From NCBI GenBank assembly GCA_012845835.1, contig JABAKD010000019.1:6654994-6718993 (forward strand): a DNA stretch of 64,000 nucleotides, in the 5' to 3' direction. Origin of the DNA: Undaria pinnatifida (taxonomy: Eukaryota > Sar > Phaeophyceae > Laminariales > Alariaceae). Under the pieces are notes generated by a model. The model saw only the letters and a program-made list of their open reading frames with translations, was not told the origin of the DNA and searched no databases. Positions 35,801-47,800 of this stretch are shown here, in pieces (position 1 is the first letter of the stretch; every line of letters starts with the position of its first letter). A program made the translations under genes and the position numbers.

Positions 35801-38800
35801 AAAGCCGGGGGGGAGAAGGGACGCCACCTGTGACCACGGCTTGTCTAGAAGCTGGAAAGTAGAAATGTGAGGAAGAAAATAAAAGCATCAATCAAACCTT
35901 GAACATATGCAATAAATACAGCGGTGGCCTCCCTATACTGCCGGCATGTGCCAGCCAACAATATCGGCAGTATACCGGACATCGGCACTATTGGGTATAG
36001 TGCCGATACAGGTACTGCAGAAGTATAGCGGGTTCCAGTTGTGCCAAGCGATTTCACCAGCACTGTACCGGCAATAAGCAGTATTCAACCGGCACTATAG
36101 CGAGCCCCCCACAGTACGTTCGCACCTGCTGCTTGTACTCCCACAGCGGATCCCGCTGTCGCGCGAGCTCTGCTTCCACAGCCCCGGCAGGAGGTTCTAA
36201 CCCCTTGCCCCCACCCCCCACACCGCCAGTCTCTTTAACTCCGCGAGTCATCATCTTCGACTTAGCGCCGCCGGCTCCATCTACAGCCTCCTTCTTTCCC
36301 ATCCTGAGTTCGGTCTCCGCTGCGCTCCCGGCTGCACCAGCTCCACCGGGCGCGGGCCGCGTTGTGGTCAACCATGGGGCGACCCGTCTGCGTCTGGCCG
36401 CTCTATCATCATCGACATCGTCACGTGCGCCGCGGTCGGCTTTTGCTCCAGGGACGGCTGTGGCTGTAGCGCCCGTTTCCCCCCCTCTTTCACCGCTTGT
36501 GGTGTTGCCCGCGTGTGGAGACGGTAGGGTGGGGGATTTGCTCGCTCGGGCTACAACCGCCATGAGGTCAGCCCCGCTAGGGGTGAGATTACGAGACCCT
36601 CTTCGGGCATTGATGCGCACCTGGTTAACGCGACGGGGGGGTCGGGAGACACCGGTGTCATTTGTTTGCTACTATTTTGACAGAATTATCGGTATTCCCA
36701 ATGCAAGAGCTGGTGAACGCATAGCAATTGGGACGAAAATCAGGAGACAACGGCCTTATATTTTGTTCGACTTTCTCCTCGGTACTTCTAACGCTGATTA
36801 GCGCATGCTAAATGGGGCAGGAACTTGGGAGATGACGACATCAAAAACGTTTATACTTTTTACATTATACTCTCGGTATTCCTAGGTGCAAGGGCTGCCA
36901 GAGCAAACTCATGGACACCTCCTCGCTATGCCGGCCCTTTGAACCCGGTACGAGACACTGTTGTTGTACCATCGTGTGCCATACATGATGCCGCCTTTAG
37001 CCCGTGGGGAGTTCAGAGGGAAAACGAAGCCGAAAAACAGTTAGTTGGTTACAACGTCGGCGACCCCAAGCAGTCCCGGTCGCTGGAGTAGGGGACGCGT
37101 CCGAATTGCACGTACGGGACTATGCAAGAAGCGTGCAGTGTGGTGATACTTGTGATCCTGCATGCTTGTCCTAGAGCAAGCTCTCTACCGTCGCAAAAAA
37201 AGATCACAGGTGACTTTGTTTTCATTTTTTTTGAAGCACAACGCAGGACGGAGAATATCCACCACACAATATACGCCGCGGCCAACAGCAGAGACCGCAC
37301 AGGCTGTCGCAGGACGGAGAATATCCACCCCACAATATACACCGCGGCCAACAGCGGAGACCGCACAGGCTGTCGCAGTTGCTGTCGCTGTCGTTGTTGC
37401 TATTGTTGTTGTTTGTTGTTGTCACATTCACTCATTGCACTAATCAAGTCCGTCGTCATAAGACAGGCTCCGGTCACTCTGAAGCGGAAGAAATGTCACA
37501 AGGAACAAACAAACCAAATCAAAAGTGACACACCCATGATAGCTGGGGCAAGCACATGCACTATTGACCCTCTCTCAAAAGAAAGAGAGCTCCACAAGAA
37601 AGTCACCCTAAAAATTACTGGGAAACAAGAAATTCGAGAGCTGTTGTACTGGCGTTAGTGTAGGAACACCCTTTCTCCAATAAGAAATCCAGCCATTAAA
37701 AACCAATCTATCAGGTTCTTATCACATAGTCGGTACTGTATACGCACCTGGTAATTCGCCTGCGCTTGCCGCTGGCGAAAGCTCAGCCGCCGAGTCAATC
37801 GCTTGAACCCCCTAGCTTGCGAAGAAGTAGACCCCTCCACCCCGGCACTGGGCACTGGAGACCCGCCTCCGCCACGCTGTCGTTGATAGTTCCGCCTTCG
37901 ACTGGAAACTTCGGCACCCCCTCGGCGCGACGTCGGGGACACCGATGGCGAGTCGTTTCCTGCACAAGTGTGTCCGAAGAAATATGAGAAACGTCCGCTC
38001 ACTTCGTGTGTGCGGCTTCTGACACAATCATCAGCACAATTTTTTTTCTGTTCATCGACCTACATATTTCCTGCACGAGCGTGCCCAGCCACAGGTGAGA
38101 AATGCGCACTCGCTCCTTCGTATGTGTGTGTGGCTTCACGAGTACTAACGTTACGAACGTCCTGCATGAGCTTCCGGCTAGAGACGAGGAACGTCCGCTT
38201 GCTTCTTCGAAGTAATATGTTTGAGGCTTCACGGCAAATGTCGCGACGAAGTTTTCTGTTCATCTACCTATGTCCCGCGCGAGAGTGCTTCCGAGTAGAG
38301 ATGAGAAACGCCCGCTCCTTTCGGTTGTGTGGCTTCAAGACTGTTGACGTATTTTTCTGTTCATCGATTTGCGTTCTTATAATGGTACGCATTGGGTGTG
38401 CAGCCGTAGGACGCTCCTGACCTTTGATTAGCTTTGACGTAAGATATACATTGACATTTCTGTGCAGCGCAGTGGAAAAATCTACCCCCAGCAAAGCCAC
38501 CCAACCTTCCGTGACGAGAGTACCCGGCAACGTCTGGGAAAGTGGCGAGCCGCCCCCCGCCAACGCCTGCGACAACTGTGGGCCGCTTCCAAAAGTCCAA
38601 GCCGACAACCTCCGACTACCAATGGCCATAGACGCCCGTCTCCGCGACGGGCTCGGGGGAGTTAAGGTTGGGCCAGAAGGTCCCCCAGAAGGCACCCCAG
38701 ATGGTACTCTAGAAGGTCCCGCAGAAGGTACCATCGCGCCGGAGCCATCCCCACCGACGGAAGGCGCTGCCAACACGCTAGCATTCACGCCTTCTGCTCG

Positions 38801-41800
38801 GCCGTTGAAGGGGCTGAGACGCGCGGCGAGGTCACCATACCGTCCGGGAGTGTCATTCATCGTCAGCGACCTCATGCGACTTTGCTCGACATTGCCGCTG
38901 CCGCCGCCGGCGCCACGGTAGCTTGGAGTTGGGGATCTCAGCTTTGGGGAGGTCTTTTGCCGGTTTCCTCCATCCCTGCTGTCCCCAATGCCCTTGAAGC
39001 CCATTTTTTCGAGGTGCCTCTTGAGGCGGGCGACCTTGGAGTGCTCCTTTTGTCCCCCCATCTACATGAAAGCAGCAGCACCATAGAGCAAGGGAGGAGG
39101 GGCGGTGGACGACAAGGTTTAGCCGTGTGTCATGGTTACTGCGGGCCTCGCTATTGACGGGTGGTGGACTGATGGATGATTAGATCATGGACGATGGATG
39201 AACGCAGTATTTTTTACGAAATGGTCGCCGGGTCTCAGACGGTAGCTAGTATTGGCCGAGTAGTCGGCGTGGGTTGTGCTGGGTTTTACGCAAAAAAAAA
39301 AACCCTTAGAGGCTGCGGAGTGAAGAAGTGACCACAGATACTAACGATTACTACTGGAAATCAGACCCATATCTTAACCCCAAAAGAGGTTGTCCACAAA
39401 AACGCGGGTGCAGTTCTAAAGGGGTTACATAGTGAACTGGCGAGCCACAACCGCTGTGCAGTATCACAGCAGGTGGTACTAACCGTCATGGCGAGCTGGG
39501 TTTTCTTTTCCTTCGCCTCCTCCTTTCGGAGCCTCTCAATGAGCAACCTCGCCCGTTCCAGCCTGGCCTCCACGTTCCCCAGGAAAGACTGACGTGAATA
39601 ACGGGCATGAAAAAAGCTGGGTGAGAAGCGAAGCGGCTTATGGCAAAGGTAAAACGCGAGTACTTTTTACGGTCCTATAGACCAATAGATTGTCCCCTTC
39701 TCGATGAACCGGACGGAAACAGGAGTGCGGAGCAGGCAGAAAACGAGGACAAATAAAGTCTAACATCCCAATGGTGATACTAGCGAAACCAACGAACATC
39801 ACGTGCAGGGGATGTACTCACATGCAACATCACATGCAGGGAGTACATTCAAAAGGTAATACTACAGGCAACATCCGCGATACGGCGTTGCGGGCCCTCC
39901 CCAGCTGAAAAAAAAACAAGCAACATTTTTCGCTTGGAAAAACCCCAAAAGGTTCTTTAAAAAAGTGGGCAACACAAAAGAGGTTCCGATGACCTCGAAC
40001 TTTTAATCAGAGCATTCCCAAGCTTTTTCTCTATCCAGCTCGAAAATCGATCCCGCTTGGCCGATATAGGGGGGTAGAGTCACTCAGAAAGTTGATCAGT
40101 TCTTGGCCGTTTTAGGGGGGTAGAGCCACTCAGAAAGTTGATCAGACAATTCAACTGGGGAGATAATATTTGAAAATATGGAAAATTCCAGGTCCTTCAC
40201 CAAAGGCCATCTTTGGCACGGCTGTTTTTCATTGGCAACGGCAAGATGACTAAATCTGATGACGGATAAAATGACCCCCACCCCAAAATAACCCTACTCA
40301 GAAATTTTAATCTCCATGGCAAGGTGTAGCGTAGTGAATCAGGGAGGGGTATTTTGTCTGCCATCCCCGCTTTTTTGCAGTTTAGGATAGCTGCGAATCC
40401 ATTGCATGAACAAGTCAGGTGATGATCTCCGCTTCGTGCGTTTCGATTGATTTCCTCTCAGATGCCGTAAAACCGGTTGAAGCCTGGCAACATGACTTAA
40501 AAAAACTCCAGGAGCAAATTTCAAATATGTCAAGCTCATACCCCAAGTAGGTTGCCATGTTTTGTCATTCCTTGCCCGGGCATGGTGCCCGGGGATGTTT
40601 CATCACCACCCCCCGCCTCCCTTTCGAAAAACAAAAACGCAGCGCCTTGCTGCGGATGGCGCCTGCAGCAAATACCAACGAAAATCACAGGCAGCCTGGC
40701 AAAGTCCAAAACGATACGCTACAGCAAATACCCGCTGAAATCACATGCACGCCGGGAGTGCACTCAAACGTCGAGGCCGTCACCAAATCCATGGAATACA
40801 ATGCAACGAGCACATTTTCAGAGGCAGAGGTGTCGAAAAATTGCATTAAGCATGCATTGCCCACCTCCAGCCCCTGCACCCGACAGTGTAAGAACGACTT
40901 GATGGATTGGACCCATCGAACTCGAAGCTTGATCGACCCCGTAATTTTGTCTCCGGCGGCCAAGTGCATCAAGCGAGAGCTGCGTCGGTTTAGCGGAAAC
41001 CATCCCACTCGCTCCCGCTCATCCTGGTACGGTGAAAAACAGAACGGGCGAATCAGCTGAAACGCCGTCTATCATCACTCGACGCAGTTGGGTGGAGAAC
41101 TACGGCGAGCGTAAGCTTCGTCTTGCTCATCTGCCTACGGGTGTACGTACAGGTCCGTCAAGTGAGCGTCGATTCAACGAAAAAACCATACCGCCTGCTC
41201 CTGCTCACCCTGCTCATGTTCAAAACGCAGAGGCGAATCAGCTGAAACGCCGTCTATCATGTTCCACACAGTTGGATGTGGAAGTGGAGTGAGTGAAAGC
41301 TGCCTTTTTCCTTTCCGACGGAGGATTTAAAACTAACAACATCGTTCGATATTCCAGAAAATTCAGCTTGCGGCCCGACTGTGGAGAGCAACATCGTTGC
41401 ACAATACAGGGGGGCACGACTCTCCCCTCGTGCATGTTCCTGCGGCAAGCACTTTACCCCCTTAAGAGCAGTATTCGCGTTTTCGGAACACACTGCTTGC
41501 ACTTAGAGTTACACGCGTCTTGTATGAGCGTACGTCAAAAGGGCTGAGCGTGTCTGAGACAAAATCGACGGAATTCGCCGAGCTGCCTAAGGGCCCGAAT
41601 TAAAGAGGAACTTGCCAAATCGAATTTCGATTTTTTTTCTAGAATTGAATTTAATTTGCATCTAGTTGGTCAAAAAAAGAATCACCAAGCAGGTATTCTC
41701 AGCATTATTACGAAAAACCAAATTCAACAAAGTAGTAAAAAAAGACTTTCTCGGCCGAATTTAGTCAAAAATCGAAATTCAATTTGGGGAGTTTGTCCAC

Positions 41801-44800
41801 AAAGACATGGCATGTTCTGTGTAACCGAAGCCGGCCACGCGAATTGGTGCCATATCGTCTGCTGATTGAGCGGCGAGAAGCCACCATTGCGAGAGGTACG
41901 ACCACTGGAGCAGCCGCCGCGTGGCCTCGGAAGGTCCTTAGCACAGCGTAGACCGCCTGCAACGCTTCGAAAACACGAGACCGCCGCAAGCCCAGTTTTT
42001 CGTCGCCCTGCATCTCGAAAGTTACACGACCAACTACCACATAACGACTTCGCTCAGAAGTTTGACCGCTATATCCCCGTCGCCGCTGCCCGTGTCGGGC
42101 GGCGGGGTGGTGCCAGCCCGTCCAAGAGACGCCTAGAGCCATAGCCTCTAAGTCGCTGCCGCCCAAAACAATCTGCCGCTAGCCGCGGCGCTCCGGGGAG
42201 GACGCGAGCCATCGTTCGCCTCGGTCGTTGTCCACGGGTGCTCGTTGACCCTTTTGCTTTTTTTAAATTCTAGAATGCACTATGCCGTTCCTTGATAAGA
42301 ACCAGAGGTGAATTTTTCGTGTGTTTTTCATTAAATCAAAACAAAAAAATCGAATTACGATTTTCCGTGCTCTTCGTTAATCTGGGCCCTAAGCGCGGGA
42401 ATCGATGAGCGTCAAATAAAAACACGCTTTGGTATTCACGCTTTAGTATTACCTGCAGCAGAGACAGTGGCACGTCCGCCTGGCCAAGGAAGTCGTTCGG
42501 CCGCACGATGTGCCTCGAGAGAATGAGCACTCGTACACCATAGCCGCGCTTGCTCTGGGCCGCCTTGACGGGAACCTATGAAGGAAGGGAAGGTAATCCA
42601 GAACGCAAAAGTGAGAGACAAACACAGGTAAGACAAGACGAAACAAACTTAACGTTACCCCGTTCTTTGTTGAGATAACACGCGCATACTATGGTAAATC
42701 ACAACTGCGTGGACAGTAACGTTCAAGGTGGTGTCAAAACCCCACACATGGTTACGCGGACTCTAGTATTGTGACGGTTTCACACTGAAGCTAAAACCTA
42801 CACGCGGTTACACGGACTATATTATTGGGGCGATCTCACAATGAAGCCGCAAAAGGACCATTGCATGAACCCCCTACCCCAACCGTGCGTCATTTGTTCT
42901 GTCGGAACTCAAGGCACAGCAACCACGGACCCACGCCGAAATGTTACCCCGCAGTCCGTGCAATAGTACCGTTGTTCCCTTGCGTACTGGTACTACGATG
43001 CACGCATTGCTTTGTGCTTGTTTTGTTTTCCTCCTACCAGGCCGTATTTTTTAGCCAATTAAGTCACCACGGGCTGTTAACTTTTAGGGACTTATATCTT
43101 GAATATAGTTTGAAGACCAAAAAGGCGACGATCGCGATATTTTCAAGCGTCTATGAGTGCGCGCGCAGCGCTACGAGTAGGATCATGCTGCACCCGTCCC
43201 GTACGAGCCTTTGTGTTTGATGTAGTTCGAACAACACGTTTATCATCGACAACCAGCAGTGGCCGATGCCGTAATCGCCATTTTTTCGGCGTCAAATTTT
43301 CCCGCTCAAGTCTCACAAGTGGTTAATAGAGTTCAGGGCAATAAACCAATAACGTGAAAACGTCATCCTTTACGCGATTTTACTCCACAGGATTGTTTGG
43401 TTCCAGCCTGTTATGTGACCACGGCTAGATTTCAGGGAAATAAACTAATGCAAGAATCGTCATGACAAGCAGCAAGCAGCAGCACCCGTACGCCGGGAAA
43501 GAGCTATGATTATTGAATATTATTGTTTCCGTCGGCCTGTAAGGAAACATATACCGGGTACAGCAGTATAGGATACCCAACAGGTAACAGGGTAGTAAAT
43601 AATCCAGCCCGAGTTTACGAGAAAATAAGAATTCGAGAGCCGTTATGCTAAGGTTAGAGTAGAATGCGCCCTTTCCCAACTAAAAAAACCATCCTGAGCC
43701 AGCACTCCTTATTCTAATTATTGATAGGTGTCCTGTACTGTACCATTATACTTTTGCTATCCGTTCAAGGAATATTGGTCATCACAATCACCTTGAATAC
43801 AAAGCGCTGCCCCAACCACTTCGGGTACAGCGTCTTCTCGACAAAATATGTCTCCCCTCTTTGCCCTCGGAAAGGGGCAGCCTCTGGGTCTCCGACAGGA
43901 ACCTTGAGGTAGCACACGCAGTAGGGGTCCGATAGGCCCTGTAGGCCCGTCGGGCGAAGACCCGCCGCAGCCAAGACCTAAACAAGAAAAACGTCAAAAT
44001 AAGTTTTTCAAAATAGTGGATGTATTTTTTTGTAAATGGACGTGAAAATAATATAAAAAAGCTCGTGTTATCTATATGGCTAACAAGAACCAAGCGTAAT
44101 CAAAAGAACAAAAAGAGAAAGAGAGGAGGGATAACAAGTAAGTACCCGAGTTATCGCCAACGCAAGCGTTTCATGGGAACGGAGGGGACTCGCGCCACGA
44201 TATTTGTGCACCAAAAAACAATGGGAGGCTCCTCACCAAAAGGGCTCCATACCTCGCCCTCTCACCCAAACAAGCGACATTTAGTAAAATCGCGAGCTTC
44301 TCCCTATGGCCAACCTCATTAGCTCAGGGCATAATAGACAAAACTATAAACTCGTTTGGGCTTGCCGGTGATACTTGCCCCGTTACTTGCCATGTGGCTA
44401 ATGTTTTCTTTCTTGAGGTTTCGCCCCCCCTTTTTTAACTTGCCACACCCCCGGTATTCCACGCCAACCACACATCCCGAAGGGAAACCTTGTATACCTA
44501 ACGATATTGTGCAACACAAGTGGGACCCGAATGACATTGGGTAGTTGTTCGGTTGAGGAGTCCCGTCAGTTCCATTTTTTTTTTTTTTTTTGCCAAAAAT
44601 TGTCCCCTGTATCGCAGTACGCGTCGAAATATTTTTCCATCGAAGGGGTTCGGCAAACATGTATGGTACTCCAAAACTTGAAAGCAAAAATCAAAATCTC
44701 GGTTTCGGCAAATCACCTCGACAAAGACTTCGTTCGGTTCGGAGATTCCGAATTCCATCTCGCTAGCCAGCGAGCGCTCGGCGTCTGACACTTTCTTGAC

Positions 44801-47800
44801 CTGGGATGGGACACACAAAACCATTTGGGAAATTTGACCGCATGACATGTAAAAATGAGCTGACAATATACGGTAGTCCAGGAGTCCTGAGCAGACACAC
44901 GCATATTATGCAAGAAAAAGTTTGGGCTTAGTTGGGGAGTCTTTAAGAGCATAAAATCAGTAGCGACCTTTCCACCGGGGATGGAACACAAAAACATTTT
45001 GTGGATTTCGACAGCGGAAAGCAAACGAGCTGGAAACTTACAAGAGCCCAGGAATCCTTAATCGGCTTATATCCATAATTATGCTAGTTCCACGTCATGA
45101 AAGGCATACGGGCAGACAATTTACAGTAGTCCAAGAGTCCTTAGAAGGCTCATACCAGATATCCATTATGACAGTCCCACGTAATTAAAGGCAAACGAGC
45201 TGACAGTTTACAATGATCCAGGGGTCCTTGTCACATCGACAATGAGGACGAGACAGATTATAATAACTTCCTTAGGGATAGATGATAGAGGTACTCGGGT
45301 TGCAATAAAGACCTTCATTGACCGTAAGTACAATACACTTCCTGGACAGTAACCGTGGGACACGCCTCTTCACATGAACGGCTTCATGTTGGGTGTTGTT
45401 CAACCAGTGTTTATAACTGCGAAACGGCGGACTATGGCAACACGACACACACCTGGAAGCGTGGTAAGCATAAGCTCCTTTTTTTCCATTCGGTGGAAGG
45501 TAAACAACAACAGCAAAAACAACAGCAGCGACAAGAACACAACAACAGAAACAACAACCATGCGTACCTTGGCCTTGGTCAACCCAAGCGATGTCTCCAG
45601 CTCTTTAAGATACGCCATCGTCAGCTGTTGCTTCTCTTCCTCGTTCGTAGGCGCGGGGGATGTCGTGAGTGCATCTCTGCCGTTTCCAGGACGATGCAAC
45701 TGTCCACTACCTAACCGCTTTTCGTCTATTGCTGCTGCTGCTGCGCCACCCGCACCCGCACCCGTCATCCCGTCCCTATACCCCCCCCCTCCGTCAAGTT
45801 TCATCGGGCTAATGGAGGTGCTCAACGCCCCAGAATGGGCGGGGACAACGTGTTGGCTGCTGTCCTCCGGGATTAAGCTGGTTTCGGGTACTTGCCCTAA
45901 GGAGTTGGCGGTGGGACTATCGCGTGCTTCCAGAGCGATAACGGCTTCTTGTTTGGTGTTTATCTGTCTGGCTTCCTGTTCTTGGCGCGAGATAACCTCT
46001 ACATACCTAAGGAAAACATAACAATCACAACATTTGCGTCGGAAAAGCGACAAGACGCGTTGAATGGGCGCAGACATCTCATAGATCACGAACACGATCA
46101 CGATCATCTAGATCATTTATCTGTCGTCATGATATGCTGTGTAGGGTCTGTGCAGCTTAGATCCAACCCAAGAAATACGTGCTTTAAAGTAGATTATGCA
46201 CATCATACGACTCCCAGTCAACATTATACCTGGTATATTATAGGACATGTAGATCATAGAGAACAAGGATCTCGTACCTGCCCGGAATGACATAGACCAT
46301 GGATGGCGATCTTATCCGTCTAATGTGCGAATGGATGGCGAACAAAATGCGGGGAAGCGTGCCACCGAACGGTGCCACGGGTTCGCTCAACGCCGGTATT
46401 AGTCGAGAACGATCTGACTCTGACTCTGCCACTGCCTCGTAACCAAAGACGTTTCGTATCAGTTCCAAACAAAAAAATATCAGGAAGCTAATCGTGGCAT
46501 GATACGTACATCCGAAAAGCATACCCATAAGATGCGGCGAAATATGCCACCGAAAGTTGCCACCCAAGACTCACCTCCGGTATTTGTCGAGCACAAGTTG
46601 GCTCTGCCACTGCTGCCTAACCAACGACGCCTCCTTCACTCCAAACGCAGAAATTGTCCGCCGAATGTCCTTGTGGCTCGAGATAAGGAGCACGCGCGTG
46701 CGCCCTTCAGCGCTCACGCGCGCGTGGATATGCTTCGCCGACAACCCAGCCACCCCCTCATCTGCCGAGGATCTGTGACTATCTGACATCCCGCCACCAA
46801 CACTGCCGCTGCCCCCGTTACCGTCGCGGTGCCCACCGGCGCTGCCTCCACTACCACCGACACTGTTGAATTGCTCCCACTCCCACTCTGGGAGGGGAAG
46901 TTTCTCCTCGGTTCCGATCTCGTCCAGCCTGTGTTGGGAACATTTTTTCGTTGCGGGATAGATACGAGCGAAGGCGAATGTTGCGGGATACTTATGAGGG
47001 GAATGCGAGTGTTATGGGATACCTACGAGCGATTGCGACTGTTACGGGATGCGGGTGCTATGGGATAGGTACAAGCGAAAGCCAGTTTGTTTCATTAGAG
47101 TTTCAAGCGAAGGCCAGCTTGTTTCATCAGGGCCCACTCCCGACTTCCCCCTGCTCTTCTTCCAAAGGGACCAGCATACCTGATGAGTTTGATCTGCCCC
47201 GACATCGTACCAGCCTCCTCCGAAGAAACCCGACCGACGCCCCAAGCCTGGAGGCGTGCTGCTGCCACCGAAGGTGCGCTTCCGCCGTCCCCTCGGTGCA
47301 GATCGCCACCGCGCAACGCGTCCGGCCCAACGCGGACAAGCAGCCTAGGAGGCAAAACAGGCTCTTCCCAGACGTAACTGTTTTGTCCCATTGCAGGGGG
47401 GGGGGGGGGGGGGGGGGGGTTGTGAGGGAGGTGGAGGGGGGGCGAGGGAAGTTTTCAATATATTTACTCCTCCGGCGGATAGATCTGGTGACGGCGGAGA
47501 TACGACGATGACTGCGGCGTGGCCGCTCCGGATTGTCTTGCAGCCTTATCTCTGTTGGGCTTCAGCAATGTCGACCAAAAACACGATAAAAATGTGATCT
47601 TAGCAACGTCTAGGAAGAGCGTGCAGCCGTACGAGAGTCAGAATGCCTCGCGCATGTCGTATAACTCCCATAATTTTGCTTCGGATACATCCCCCATCCC
47701 AGCAGTCCGGGCCGATAAGTACACGCGACGCCGAAAACGTCACATTAAAAAAAAAAAACTTGTTCCCCCCGGTTTCCCTAAAACGGTTCAAGCATATCAG

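Noticed and set aside
35502-35891. Minus-strand reading frame as a VPS13 exon
   Set aside because: Most of it lies within SINE S1, which is present again at 58896-59186; it has no fitting splice sites and the neighbouring exons w25 and w26 join in phase without it.
41765-42166. 133-codon minus-strand frame between VPS13 exons w20 and w21
   Set aside because: No known motif and no acceptor/donor pair keeping phase; w20 and w21 already join to complete the C2 domain.
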